Origin: Geobacteraceae bacterium | GTDB lineage: Bacteria > Desulfobacterota > Desulfuromonadia > Geobacterales > Pseudopelobacteraceae | DNA length: 64,000 nucleotides | NCBI GenBank assembly: GCA_016720395.1 | Contig: JADKKR010000001.1 | Span: 1 to 64,000, forward strand | Direction of reading: 5' to 3' | In this document: in pieces, positions 37,883-50,784 of the stretch | Numbering within the stretch: position 1 is the first letter of the stretch | Layout: each line of letters begins with the position of its first letter | Made by a program: the position numbers and the translations under genes | Notes under the pieces: generated by a model | Told to the model about the DNA's origin: nothing | The model's database searches: none | The model's input: only the letters and a program-made list of their open reading frames with translations

Positions 37883-38878
37883 TTATGAAACGAAGTGGTT
37901 AAATCCTTGATGTGACTGATGAAAAGGCTGTCCGTTGGCATCGAGGACCGCCACCTCCGGAGAGCTCGTTACTATACCAACAGGGGCCGCCTCAATGCCA
38001 CACTTTTTCATGAGGGCGATGATTTTTTCGCGGCCGTCGGGATGGGCGGTAAAGCAGAGTTCGTAATCCTCGCCGCCGGACAGTGCAAGGGCATGGGGGA
38101 AGGCCGGCAGACCGGCGGCAGCGGCACGGAACTGCGGGGAAAGCGGCAGGTCCGCCAGGCGGATGATGCCCCCCACCCCGGACAGTTCGGCGATGTGCCC
38201 GAAGTCGCCCAGGATACCGTCACTGACGTCGATCATGGCCGTAACCTGACCCGATCCGGCCAGTACAATGCCGGCGGTCGTGCGCGGGATCGGGTCCAGC
38301 AGGCGATTGAGGAGATATTCTTCTCCTTCTCCCCGTTCCACCAGCTTCAACCCCATGGCCGCATCACCCAACGTTCCGGTCACCCAGATCTCGTCTCCCG
38401 GCCGGGCGCCGGATCGGCGCAGGATCAGTTCGGGCAGTTGTTCACCTATGATGGTCACGGAGATCACCAGGCCCTGTTTCGAGGAGCAGGTGTCGCCGCC
38501 AATCAAGGCCACGCCATGCTCCCCGGCCATGGCCAGAAAACCGCGGGTGAATTCGTCGAGGAAATCGAGGGGCATGTCAGCCGGAATGGCCAGTGACAGG
38601 GTAGCCCAGCGGGGGATGCCCCCCATGGCGGCGATGTCAGAGATATTGATTGCCAGAGACTTGCGCCCCAGGCGGTAGGGATCGTGCCAACAGCGACGGA
38701 AATGCACGTCCTCCAGCAGCATATCGGTGGAGGTCAGTAATTGCATACCGGATGTCAGAGCGGTCACGGCGGCATCGTCACCGATGCCGGTAACGACGCC
38801 TCTGCCAGAGCGGGCAGCATTGGCGATGCGGGAGATAAGACCGAATTCGCCGAGATCGACGAGGTTGTTATTCTTCAT
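37883..38878 (-). CDS. thiL: Thiamine-monophosphate kinase
   Basis: The product is 331 aa from ATG 38878 (MKNNNLVDLGEFGLI) with GAGG upstream; an in-frame ATG at 38920 gives an atypical N-terminus. Makes thiamine diphosphate from thiamine phosphate. PurM-like fold with GIGDDAAV, STDMLLEDVHFRR, NISDIAAMGG and the GGDTCSS substrate region. Placed before the ThDP enzyme transketolase, which links cofactor supply and use. Confidence 0.94.
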   Translation of the reverse strand: MKNNNLVDLGEFGLISRIANAARSGRGVVTGIGDDAAVTALTSGMQLLTSTDMLLEDVHFRRCWHDPYRLGRKSLAINISDIAAMGGIPRWATLSLAIPADMPLDFLDEFTRGFLAMAGEHGVALIGGDTCSSKQGLVISVTIIGEQLPELILRRSGARPGDEIWVTGTLGDAAMGLKLVERGEGEEYLLNRLLDPIPRTTAGIVLAGSGQVTAMIDVSDGILGDFGHIAELSGVGGIIRLADLPLSPQFRAAAAGLPAFPHALALSGGEDYELCFTAHPDGREKIIALMKKCGIEAAPVGIVTSSPEVAVLDANGQPFHQSHQGFNHFVS

Positions 38879-38982
38879 GGAAAAATGATCCTCATGTAAA
38901 GAGGTAACCGTCTGCACCAAACTGATTCGCCTTCTTTTAATATCCCATCACCAATCCCCGCGCAAGCAAATCGTCACAAATG

Positions 38983-39018
38983 AAAACGGGGCATGACGAA
39001 CTGATCGCCATGCCCCGT
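38983..39018 (-). terminator. Intrinsic terminator after lon
   Basis: On the minus strand, stem ACGGGGCATG/CATGCCCCGT with a short loop followed by TTTCATTT, about 30 bp after the lon stop. Confidence 0.85.
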
Positions 39019-39044
39019 AAGTGCTTCCTGCTGTCCCAGCCTGA

Positions 39045-41482
<2,438 letters not shown>

Positions 41483-41486
<4 letters not shown>

Positions 41487-41944
41487 TCGAGTATCTCCTT
41501 TATGGGGACCTTCCGGTCATTGGTCTTGAGGCAGCTTACCCGCAGCACCCCGCGTCGGTATTCTGCCGAAATGGAACACGGATCGAAGCTGCAGGGAATA
41601 TGAACCGCATGATGAAAGCGGCCGTGGCTGCGTTCCAGACATACAAAACGGGCCTGTGCCTCGGCCTGTTCCCGCGGGCGTTGCGCATCGAGCACAAGGG
41701 TCAGGCCGCATACGGTCAGGGTGATGTCATCGATCCGGAATCCGGGCAGATCGAATTCCAGGACTATCTGATTGCCGGTTTCATACATATCCACCAAGGG
41801 CCGGTTTTCATGTTCGTCATGGATGTCACGAAGTTCGAGCGCATGCAGCAGACTGCGGATCTCTCCGATGTGACGACTGAAAATTTCCTGATGGAACGGC
41901 TTTTTGCATGAAAATCGCGACATATGGCTACCTGTCTGCTGCAT
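41483..41944 (-). CDS. Hsp20/alpha-crystallin small heat-shock protein
   Basis: The product is 153 aa. Alpha-crystallin domain at about 45-145 (VDMYETGNQIVLEFDLPGF, ending YRRGVLRVSCLK). An ATP-independent holdase. The start at 41944 has no clear ribosome-binding site; ATG 41923 (MSRFSCKK) is an alternative. The C-terminal IXI motif appears as VPIKEI. Cotranscribed with lon. Confidence 0.87.
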
Positions 41945-42038
41945 GGAGGATTAAAAAACCCGCCTGTGAAGATGTAACCATTCCTGACCCGGTTGTCAAG
42001 GTTGGCGGCTGTCAGCTGCCGGCTGCAGCAAACAAGGA

Positions 42039-42184
42039 TTAACGCAGTACGTACGTTAACGGACTGATTTTCGACCGGAAAGAGCAGAAGACAATTTCTA
42101 ACTTACCAGCCCTGCTGCGCAGGATACGTGCATTAACGAAATTATTTCCTGCAATAAAAACGGATAAAACAATTTCTAACTTAC
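42039..42184 (+). promoter_or_regulatory. Repeated sites upstream of speA
   Basis: The hsp20-speA divergent gap (41945-42315) holds an inverted repeat TTAACG-N9-CGTTAA (42039-42059). It also holds a 16-bp perfect direct repeat acaatttctaacttac at 42091-42106 and 42169-42184, 78 bp apart. A weak promoter follows (TTGACT at 42195-42200, TATGTT at 42220-42225). They may bind a regulator of either gene. Confidence 0.4.
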
Positions 42185-42315
42185 TAAAAATGAATTGACT
42201 TTATACCCTGTTTTCGAGATATGTTCATTTTTTGTTCACAGTTGCATCATCTGCAGTAATACATTTATTGAGTGAGTGACCTGCTCATTCACCGGGATTG
42301 TTGGAGAGTCATATC

Positions 42316-44223
42316 ATGGAAAAATGGAATATCAGTGATTCCGCCAAGATTTACAACATGGACAACTGGGGCGCCGACCTGTTCTCGATTAACAAGAAAG
42401 GGAACATGTGTGTCCATCCCTCGTCCAACTCCAAGCAGTCCATCGATCTGCGGGCCCTGACCGACGACCTGATCAAGCGAAAGATCAAACCGCCGATCCT
42501 GCTGCGTTTCATGGACGTGCTCCAAGGGCGCATCGCCTCCATCAACCGCGTCTTCAAAAACGCCATCACTGAGAACGACTATCCGGCCCGGTACCAGACC
42601 TTCTACCCGATCAAGGTCAACCAGCAGCGCCAGGTGGTCGAGGCCATCGCCAGCTACGGCAAACGCTACAACATCGGCCTGGAGGTCGGTTCCAAACCCG
42701 AGTTGGTGGCCGGCATCTCCATCTCCACCGGCAACGGCCTGCCGATCATCTGCAACGGTTATAAGGATGCCGAATACATCGAGACGGTTCTCTACGCCAC
42801 CAAGATCGGCTATGACATCACCCTGGTGGTTGAGAAACTGTTCGAGTTGGAAAAGATCCTGGAACTGTCCAAAAAGACCGGCATCATGCCCAAGCTGGGC
42901 ATCCGGGTCAAACTCTCCTCTAAAGGGACCGGCAAATGGGCCACCTCCGGCGGTGAAGACGCCAAGTTCGGCCTTCGCATGTCTGAGATCATCGCCGCCA
43001 TCCGCATGCTGGAGGAACAGGGTATGCTGGAGTGCGTCAAGCTGCTGCACTCCCACATCGGTAGCCAGATCACCAAGATTGACAAGATCAAGACCGCCCT
43101 GATCGAAGCGGCCCGGGTCTACACAGAGATGCGCAAGCTGGGGGTAGGGATCGAATACCTGGACATCGGTGGCGGATTGGGTGTCGATTACGACGGTTCC
43201 AAGTCGAGCTACTTCTCCAGCGTCAACTACACCATCGAGGAATACGCCAACGACGTCATCTATCAGATCAAGAACATCTGCGACGAGGCCGGAGTGGAGT
43301 GTCCGAACATCATCTCCGAATCCGGCCGGGCCACCGTCGCCCATTATTCAGTCCTGGTGACCAACGTACTCAACACCAACACCCAGAACCTGATGCCTGA
43401 CTTCGAGGAGATGCTGGCCCAGTCGGAAAAGGTCGCCCCCACGGTCAGGAAGCTGCAGGATATCTACAAAAGCATCGACCGCTACTCGCTGCGCGAGGAC
43501 TACCACGACACGCTGCAGCTGATCAACGAGGCGGTCAGCCTGTTCAACCTGGGCTACCTGACCCTCAACGACCGGGCCATAGCCGAATGGCTCTACTCCA
43601 AGATCATCAGGAAGATCAGCGGCATCGTCGAGAAGACCAAGCCGCTCCCCGAGGAGCTGCAGAACTTCCAGCTACACCTGCGCCAGACCTATTTCGCCAA
43701 TTTTTCGTTGTTTCAGTCAATCCCCGACTCCTGGGCCATTGACCAGCTTTTCCCGATCATGCCGATCCAGCGCCTCAACCAGAAGCCGGACGTAATGGCC
43801 TCCATCGCCGACATCACCTGCGACTCGGACGGTGAGATTACCAGCTTCGTCGGCGAAAACGGCCGCACCAAGTCCCTGCCGCTGCACAAAATCAAGAAGG
43901 ACGAAGACTATTACATCGGCTTCTTCCTGATCGGCGCCTACCAGGAGATCCTGGGCGACCTGCACAACCTGTTTGGCGACACCAACGCCGTGCACATCAC
44001 CTTCAATAAGAAGACCGGCTACATGATCGATACGGTCATCAACGGCGACGCCACCTGGGAGACCCTGAAATACGTCCAGTACAAGGGGCCGGAGATCCTC
44101 AAGCACGTCCGCGACAACCTGGAGAAGGGCGTGGCCTCCAAGAAGATCTCCATCGAGGAGAGTAGCCACTTCATCGAGCTGCTTGACAAGACCCTGCTGG
44201 GCTACACCTACCTGGGCGAATAA
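42316..44223 (+). CDS. speA: Biosynthetic arginine decarboxylase
   Basis: The product is 635 aa, a PLP-dependent enzyme converting arginine to agmatine. PLP lysine in YPIKVNQQRQ (about residue 98), HIGSQ, GGGLGVDYDG and the ESGRA phosphate-binding loop. I chose ATG 42316 because GGAGAG lies about 9 bases upstream; a frame opening at 42298 adds six residues without a site. It is first gene of the polyamine block with the dehydrogenase and decarboxylase downstream. Confidence 0.95.
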   Translation: MEKWNISDSAKIYNMDNWGADLFSINKKGNMCVHPSSNSKQSIDLRALTDDLIKRKIKPPILLRFMDVLQGRIASINRVFKNAITENDYPARYQTFYPIKVNQQRQVVEAIASYGKRYNIGLEVGSKPELVAGISISTGNGLPIICNGYKDAEYIETVLYATKIGYDITLVVEKLFELEKILELSKKTGIMPKLGIRVKLSSKGTGKWATSGGEDAKFGLRMSEIIAAIRMLEEQGMLECVKLLHSHIGSQITKIDKIKTALIEAARVYTEMRKLGVGIEYLDIGGGLGVDYDGSKSSYFSSVNYTIEEYANDVIYQIKNICDEAGVECPNIISESGRATVAHYSVLVTNVLNTNTQNLMPDFEEMLAQSEKVAPTVRKLQDIYKSIDRYSLREDYHDTLQLINEAVSLFNLGYLTLNDRAIAEWLYSKIIRKISGIVEKTKPLPEELQNFQLHLRQTYFANFSLFQSIPDSWAIDQLFPIMPIQRLNQKPDVMASIADITCDSDGEITSFVGENGRTKSLPLHKIKKDEDYYIGFFLIGAYQEILGDLHNLFGDTNAVHITFNKKTGYMIDTVINGDATWETLKYVQYKGPEILKHVRDNLEKGVASKKISIEESSHFIELLDKTLLGYTYLGE

Positions 44224-44254
44224 GCGTACTTCATTTTTTTTGTAAAATTTTTGT

Positions 44255-44286
44255 TACGGGCATTGCGCTGAAAGGCGAATGCCCGT
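44255..44286 (+). terminator. Hairpin after speA
   Basis: ACGGGCATT/AATGCCCGT stem with a 13-nt loop, followed by an A/T-mixed stretch (attatcttt) rather than a pure T-run. Probably attenuates between speA and the next gene. Confidence 0.5.
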
Positions 44287-44360
44287 ATTATCTTTCAGCT
44301 TTATGAAATGTTACTTTTTTTGCGGCGGCAGATTCGTGATGATGACGACGGCGGTAAGGA

Positions 44361-44446
44361 GTCAGGCCCGCAGACGTAGCAGCGCTACGTCGAGGAGCAT
44401 GGTGACGGACTGACGGGCTTCAGGGCGCGAATATGGCGTCGCCTAC
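44361..44446 (+). repeat. Compound palindrome upstream of carboxyspermidine dehydrogenase gene
   Basis: A perfect hairpin GACGTAGC-AGC-GCTACGTC (44373-44391) nests in an outer imperfect inverted repeat (gtcaggcccg with tgacgggcttc). A further short repeat, GGCG...CGCC, ends just before the ribosome-binding site at about 44450. It could be a mobile palindromic repeat or a structured 5' leader. Confidence 0.5.
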
Positions 44447-44457
44447 AGGAGGAGAAT

Positions 44458-45654
<1,197 letters not shown>

Positions 45655-45658
45655 TACG

Positions 45659-46807
45659 TTGAACGGTATCGATATCCCGAAAATTCTCGAAATCGCCCCC
45701 TCTCCCGCCTATGTAGTGGACCTGGGCAGGTTGCGCCATAACCTGGCCATCCTGGACCATGTGCAGCAGAAGAGCGGCGCCAGGATCCTCATGGCCATGA
45801 AGGCTTTCTCCATGTGGTCGGTCTTCCCGCTTATCAGCCAGACTCTGCAGGGGGTCTGCGCCAGCTCACCTTGGGAGGCGCGTCTGGGACGCGAGGAATT
45901 CGGCGGCGAGGTACACAGTTTCTCCGCCGCCTTCAAGGAAAGCGATGTTGTCGAACTGTTGAAAATCTCCAACCACCTGGTGTTCAACTCTTTTGGCCAG
46001 TTGGAACGCTTCCGACCGTTGTGGGAAAAGAGCGGCGTCTCCATTGGCCTGCGGGTCAATCCTGAACATTCGGAGGGGCACACCGAGATCTACGACCCCT
46101 GTGCCCCCAAATCGCGCCTTGGCATCCCGCGGATGGAGTTCGAAGGGAGATCGCTGGCCGGAGTGGAGGGTCTACACTTCCATACCCTCTGCGAACAGCT
46201 CTTCGAACCACTTGAGAGAACCGCCCGTGCCTTCGAGGATAAGTTCGGGGAATTCCTGTCCGGCATGAAATGGCTCAACCTGGGGGGGGGACATCACATC
46301 ACCCGTGAGGGGTATGACATCGACGGGCTGGTGGAACTGGTCAAGTATTTCAAGGGGAAATACGACCTGGAGATCTACCTGGAACCGGGCGAGGCGATCG
46401 CTATCGGCACCGGCGTCCTGGTGGGTGAGGTGCTGGATATCATCAATAACGGTATGGAAATTGCCATCCTGGATGTTTCGGCCACCTGCCATATGCCGGA
46501 CATTCTAGAGATGCCCTACCGTCCCGTCATAACCGGCGGATTCGACCCGGGAGAGAAGTCCTACACCTACCGTCTGGGAGGACCTTCCTGCCTGGCGGGG
46601 GACATCATCGGCGACTGGTCCTTCGAACGACCGTTGAAAGTCGGCGACCGAATGGCTTTCGAGGACATGTCTCACTATACCATGGTCAAGACAACCACCT
46701 TCAACGGCATCCAGCACCCGCATATCTGCACTTTCGAACCGGAGACCGGTGAGTTGAAGACCGTACGCAGCTTCGGGTATCAGGATTTCAAGAGCAAGCT
46801 TTCCTGA
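45659..46807 (+). CDS. nspC: Carboxynorspermidine decarboxylase
   Basis: The product is 382 aa from a TTG at 45659 with GGAG about 10 bases upstream; an ATG at 45629 would overlap the previous gene by 26 bp and has no site. A PLP fold-type III decarboxylase: lysine in LMAMKAFSMWS, GGGHHITREGYD, EPGEAIAIGTGVLVGEV, and the catalytic Cys in SATCHMPDILEMPYRP. It releases spermidine or norspermidine from the carboxy-precursor, completing the alternative polyamine route that needs no S-adenosylmethionine decarboxylase. Confidence 0.92.
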   Translation: MNGIDIPKILEIAPSPAYVVDLGRLRHNLAILDHVQQKSGARILMAMKAFSMWSVFPLISQTLQGVCASSPWEARLGREEFGGEVHSFSAAFKESDVVELLKISNHLVFNSFGQLERFRPLWEKSGVSIGLRVNPEHSEGHTEIYDPCAPKSRLGIPRMEFEGRSLAGVEGLHFHTLCEQLFEPLERTARAFEDKFGEFLSGMKWLNLGGGHHITREGYDIDGLVELVKYFKGKYDLEIYLEPGEAIAIGTGVLVGEVLDIINNGMEIAILDVSATCHMPDILEMPYRPVITGGFDPGEKSYTYRLGGPSCLAGDIIGDWSFERPLKVGDRMAFEDMSHYTMVKTTTFNGIQHPHICTFEPETGELKTVRSFGYQDFKSKLS

Positions 46808-46832
46808 ATTGAGAAACAAAACCATTATAGCT

Positions 46833-46976
46833 TTCACCACAGAGGACACGGAGAACACCAAAGATAAGAACGGGGAAAGACTGTTTATACGGATAAAATC
46901 GTAAAACGTGTAACAGTTATAACTTCTTACATTACTTCGAATTTTTCCCGTCTTTCCTTCGTGTTTTTCGTGTTAC
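46833..46976. repeat. Dispersed inverted-repeat intergenic element (copy F)
   Basis: The left arm accacagaggacacggagaa (from 46836) is loosely inverted in the right arm ctttccttcgtgtttttcgtgtta (about 46951-46975). The centre is AT-rich. More diverged than copies C and E. Lies between nspC and a small hypothetical gene. Confidence 0.5.
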
Positions 46977-47006
46977 AAGCTTTTGATTCTAAACGAGGTA
47001 CTCACA

Positions 47007-47216
47007 ATGGATCTTAAAACCAGAATATGGATGACCGGCTCGCTGGACTGGTTCGGTTATATCGGGAATGAGGAAATGTTTCTGGGTCATCGCTCCTTTC
47101 CCAATCCGCCGGAAGAGGGTGACGAGTGGACGACCGAGGTCGGTGATATGTTCAAAATCATCGACGGCGAGATCACGCTGATGGGCAAGACCGAACCTCC
47201 AAAAAAATACTGGTGA
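47007..47216 (+). CDS. Small hypothetical protein (69 aa)
   Basis: The ATG at 47007 follows GAGG with a spacing of 8. The sequence is acidic and aromatic (MTGSLDWFGYIGNEEMFLGH, GDEWTTEVGDMFKIIDGEI), with no signal peptide or membrane helix. I do not recognise a family. It follows the polyamine genes on the same strand after a repeat element; functional linkage is not shown. Confidence 0.6.
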   Translation: MDLKTRIWMTGSLDWFGYIGNEEMFLGHRSFPNPPEEGDEWTTEVGDMFKIIDGEITLMGKTEPPKKYW

Positions 47217-47301
47217 TCCTGCGAGAATCCTGACACATCCGCGCCAGGGTCTCACCCTGCTTCCCCTTTACATCCCGTCAGAGCTCTGCTATCACCATTG
47301 C

Positions 47302-49542
47302 ATGTCACAATCTCCGCCAACAGTCATTGAAGTCGCCGTCGCAATTCATCTGGACAAGACCTTCCACTACCGGGTCCCGGACCATCTTGCAGGGCGCGCC
47401 CTGCCCGGCCACCGGGTCTTCGTCCCCTTCGGCCACCGCAAGCTGACCGGCTATATCCTTGGCTATGTCGCAGAAGCCCCCGACAGCAAACTCAAAGACA
47501 TTATAGACGTTCTGGATCCTGATCCGCTCTGGACCAACAACGAACTGGAGTTTTTCCGCTGGATAGCTGCCTATTACCTCCACCCCCTCGGTGAGGTTAT
47601 CAAAACGGCTCTACCGGCCGGAATCAACCTGCAGTCGCGCAAGGGTGAACCCGATTCCGAGCGGCAGGTCAGCGGCGGCAGGAGCATCAAGCGCGAGCGC
47701 TTCTACCGGCCAACCGTCACTGCCGAGGCCGGACGGCAACCGGGCAGCAAGGCCTCTGAAATACTGGAAGTAATCCGCGAGGCGGGTGAGATGCCGTCCG
47801 CGGACCTGAGGCGACGCTTCGGCCAGTGCACTACGCAACTGAAGCGGTTGGAAGAGCTTAACCTGGTGCAGGTGGAAGAGCGCGAGGTCTACCGGAACCC
47901 CTTCGGTGAGGAAGCCTTTGAGCGCGATACCCCCAAAGGACTCAATGTTCAGCAGGCCAACGCCTTGAACCATATCACCGAGGCACTTAACATCGGCAGT
48001 TTCAGTCCGTTCCTGCTACACGGCGTGACCGGCAGCGGCAAGACCGAGGTCTACCTACAGGCCATCGCCCATGCCCTCACAAGTGGTGACAATGCACTGG
48101 TGCTGGTGCCGGAGATCTCCCTGACACCGCAACTGGTTCGGAGATTCAGGGGCCGCTTCGGCAGCGGTATCGCGGTGTTGCACAGCGCCTTGTCCGACGG
48201 CGAGCGTTATGACGAGTGGCGCCGGATCAGGCGCGGTCAGGTGCGCATCGTGATCGGCGCACGTTCGGCGCTCTTTGCACCGCTGGAACGGATCGGCATC
48301 ATCGTGGTCGACGAGGAGCACGAGTCGTCCTTCAAGCAGGCCGACGGCCTGCGCTACAACGCCCGCGACCTGGCTCTGGTCCGCGCCAGTATGGAAAAGG
48401 CCGTGGTCGTACTCGGCTCTGCAACGCCCTTGATCACCAGCCTGTACTCCGCCAAAATGGGTAAACTGAAGCTCCTGTCCTTGACGGAAAGGGTCGAGAA
48501 CCGGCCAATGCCTCAGGTTACCGTCGTCCCGATGCAGGGGATAAAGGAGACCATCTCCCCCCAACTTGCCCGGGCACTGGAAGATACGCTGGCTGCCGGC
48601 GAACAGTCACTGGTATTTCTCAACCGGCGGGGCTTCGCCACGTTTCTGGTCTGCGGTGACTGTGGGGAGCCGCTCACCTGCCCCAACTGCTCAGTGACAC
48701 TCACCTACCATCGCCAGCGCCGGCAGAGCGTCTGCCATTATTGCGATTACGCAGTTCCTGCGCCGGGAACATGTCCGGCCTGTGATTCCCTGGAGATGAA
48801 GGAACTGGGCGCCGGCACTGAACGGGTGGAAAGCGATCTGCGTCAAGTGCTTCCTGCGGCTATTCTTGTCCGCATGGACAGTGACACCACCTCCGGCAAG
48901 GACAGCCACAGCCGCCTGCTGAAGCGAATGGCAGACCGGTCAGCCGACATTCTTATCGGCACCCAGATGATCGCCAAGGGACATGATTTTCCCGGCGTAA
49001 CGCTGGTGGGGGTGGTTAATGGCGAGGCCAGCCTGAACATGCCGGACTTTCGCAGCGCTGAACGCACCTTTCAGCTCCTGTCACAGGTCATCGGACGGGC
49101 AGGTCGGGGTGAGCTTCCCGGTCGGGTGATCGTCCAAGCGCTCGACTCGTCACATTACGCTATCCAGTGCGCCATCGAGCATGACGGTGAGAGCTTCTAT
49201 AAACAGGAGCTGGAATTCCGCAGCGAAGCAGGTTATCCACCCTTTACCCACTTGGCGGCCCTGTCGCTCTCAGGGACTTCAGAGAAGGCCGTTCAAGAAC
49301 GCGCCGATTTGACGGCCCGCCTGCTGGGGCGCCTGAAAAAGGAACTCTCCCTGCGTATCGAGATACTCGGCCCGGCCCCGGCCCCGATGTATCGCCTGCG
49401 CGGGCGCTTCCGCCGCCAGATACTGCTCAAGTCTCCGAACCGTGCCGACCTGCGCAGACTGGCTGCGGCCTGGCAGTCTCGACACGAGGCGTCCACTCTC
49501 GTTCGCGAGATCATCGATATCGATCCGGTCGACACGATGTAA
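47302..49542 (+). CDS. priA: Primosomal protein N' (PriA helicase)
   Basis: The product is 746 aa. Restarts stalled replication forks. N-terminal 3'-DNA-binding domain (FHYRVPDHLAG...VFVPFGHRKLTGYI), helicase Walker A GVTGSGKTEVYL, DEEH box VVDEEHESSFKQ, eight Zn-binding Cys (CGDCGEPLTCPNC, CHYCDYAVPAPGTCPAC), and C-terminal helicase motifs GTQMIAKGHDFPGVTLVGVV and QVIGRAGR. Confidence 0.95.
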   Translation: MSQSPPTVIEVAVAIHLDKTFHYRVPDHLAGRALPGHRVFVPFGHRKLTGYILGYVAEAPDSKLKDIIDVLDPDPLWTNNELEFFRWIAAYYLHPLGEVIKTALPAGINLQSRKGEPDSERQVSGGRSIKRERFYRPTVTAEAGRQPGSKASEILEVIREAGEMPSADLRRRFGQCTTQLKRLEELNLVQVEEREVYRNPFGEEAFERDTPKGLNVQQANALNHITEALNIGSFSPFLLHGVTGSGKTEVYLQAIAHALTSGDNALVLVPEISLTPQLVRRFRGRFGSGIAVLHSALSDGERYDEWRRIRRGQVRIVIGARSALFAPLERIGIIVVDEEHESSFKQADGLRYNARDLALVRASMEKAVVVLGSATPLITSLYSAKMGKLKLLSLTERVENRPMPQVTVVPMQGIKETISPQLARALEDTLAAGEQSLVFLNRRGFATFLVCGDCGEPLTCPNCSVTLTYHRQRRQSVCHYCDYAVPAPGTCPACDSLEMKELGAGTERVESDLRQVLPAAILVRMDSDTTSGKDSHSRLLKRMADRSADILIGTQMIAKGHDFPGVTLVGVVNGEASLNMPDFRSAERTFQLLSQVIGRAGRGELPGRVIVQALDSSHYAIQCAIEHDGESFYKQELEFRSEAGYPPFTHLAALSLSGTSEKAVQERADLTARLLGRLKKELSLRIEILGPAPAPMYRLRGRFRRQILLKSPNRADLRRLAAAWQSRHEASTLVREIIDIDPVDTM

Positions 49543-49599
49543 ACCCGCCACTGCTACCCGAATCATCTTAAATGCAGCACCCACAGGTACTTTAAAGTC

Positions 49600-49630
49600 G
49601 AAAAGGCCGCCCGATTGGGGCGGCCTTTCT
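49600..49630. terminator. Bidirectional terminator between priA and cytochrome gene
   Basis: Stem AAAGGCCGCCC (49602-49612) / GGGCGGCCTTT (49618-49628) with T/A runs on both sides. Serves the converging priA and cytochrome genes. Confidence 0.88.
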
Positions 49631-49668
49631 GCGATTGATACTTTTCCTGTAATTCAGTTCTTAAAAAC

Positions 49669-50697
49669 CTACCAGGTCTTACGGCCGTGGCAGGAGTTGG
49701 AACAGGATCGCGACGTAGTATTCCAACCAATGGTGGTGGCCAGGTTCTTGACGCCGTTGTTGTGCGTTGCAGCATTTACTGTTGTGCTGCTGAATCCGGA
49801 ACCATGACAAGTTGCACATCCAATGTTCCTGCCGCTATGGAATGAATGCTCACCTGTTGCAGGCGGAATGGCATGGCAGCTGCCGCACGTTGCCACCGGC
49901 GGTGTGACCGGAGGTGGGGTTGTTGATACAAGCACGCCGGCAATTGCCTGGATTTCGGCAGCGGTCAGGGTTCTTGTCGTATACGGTGCAGCTGCCATCC
50001 TTACACCGATCTGGGCTGCTGTGGCATTCTTTTTAGCAGATGTTGCCAAAGGACCATGACAGGAGGCGCAATTGGCAGCGTAAAGAGCCACACCATCGAC
50101 TGTTGTGACCGGCGGTGTTACTGGAGGTGTGACCGGAGGGGGGGGTGTTGCTGCAAGCACGCCGGCGATTGCCTGGATTTCGGCAGCAGTCAGGGTCCTT
50201 GTCGTATACGGTGCAGCAGCCATCCTTACACCGATCTGGGCTGCTGTGGCATTCTTTTTGGCAGATGTTGCCAAAGGACCGTGACAGGAGGCACAGTTGG
50301 CAGCGTAGAGAGCGGCTCCATCGACAGTTGTGGTCGGCGGCGTGACTGGCGGTGTGACCGGAGGAGGTGTTGTCGCAAGCACGCTGGCAATTGCCTGAAT
50401 CTCAGCATTGGTAAGGGCTCTTGTCGAATATGGTGTAGTACCCATTCTCAACCCGATCTGGGCTGCTGTGGCATTCTTTTTGGCAGATGTTGCCAAAGCC
50501 CCGTGACAGGAAGCACAGTTGGCGGCATACAGAGCAGCACCATCAACCACACTTGCCGGAGGTGCAGATGTTGGAGTTCCCGCAGAAGTAGTTCCACTTG
50601 CTGAAGTTGCACTATCTCCGCTACCGCCGCACCCTGATACGAGGCCTACTGTAATTACCGCTGCCATCACCAGCATTGCTTTCAATATTGACTTCAT
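49669..50697 (-). CDS. Hexaheme c-type cytochrome lipoprotein under GEMM control
   Basis: The product is 342 aa. A lipoprotein signal with lipobox VSGC (Cys23) is followed by a Ser/Thr/Pro linker. Three near-identical class I-like monoheme domains of about 75 residues follow (GAALYAANCASCHG ... TLTAAEIQAIAGVL), joined by PVTPP-type linkers. The C-terminal segment has CGSCH, CATCH and CSNSCH (CX3CH), giving six motifs in all. Probably outer-membrane or periplasmic electron transfer. AAGGAG precedes the ATG. Two tandem GEMM-Ib riboswitches occupy the leader. It is convergent with priA. Confidence 0.92.
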   Translation of the reverse strand: MKSILKAMLVMAAVITVGLVSGCGGSGDSATSASGTTSAGTPTSAPPASVVDGAALYAANCASCHGALATSAKKNATAAQIGLRMGTTPYSTRALTNAEIQAIASVLATTPPPVTPPVTPPTTTVDGAALYAANCASCHGPLATSAKKNATAAQIGVRMAAAPYTTRTLTAAEIQAIAGVLAATPPPPVTPPVTPPVTTVDGVALYAANCASCHGPLATSAKKNATAAQIGVRMAAAPYTTRTLTAAEIQAIAGVLVSTTPPPVTPPVATCGSCHAIPPATGEHSFHSGRNIGCATCHGSGFSSTTVNAATHNNGVKNLATTIGWNTTSRSCSNSCHGRKTW

Positions 50698-50736
50698 AAT
50701 CTCTCCTTTGTCCGTTGTCGCCCCGGTTTGGACAAT

Positions 50737-50784
50737 AGAAAACCGGGGACTTAGTATCGAGTGATCGATATTTCGGCGACCCGG
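50737..50784 (-). terminator. Riboswitch-controlled terminator, gene-proximal
   Basis: On the minus strand CCGGG of the aptamer (50780-50784) can pair with CCCGG (50743-50747), followed by TTTTCT. The same 3' strand can instead pair with AAACCGGGG/CCCCGGTTT (50740-50748 with 50721-50729), an alternative hairpin. Consistent with an ON switch: ligand holds CCGGG in the aptamer and prevents termination. Confidence 0.65.

Noticed and set aside
42289..43344. 351-codon open frame on the minus strand
   Set aside because: Antisense to speA.
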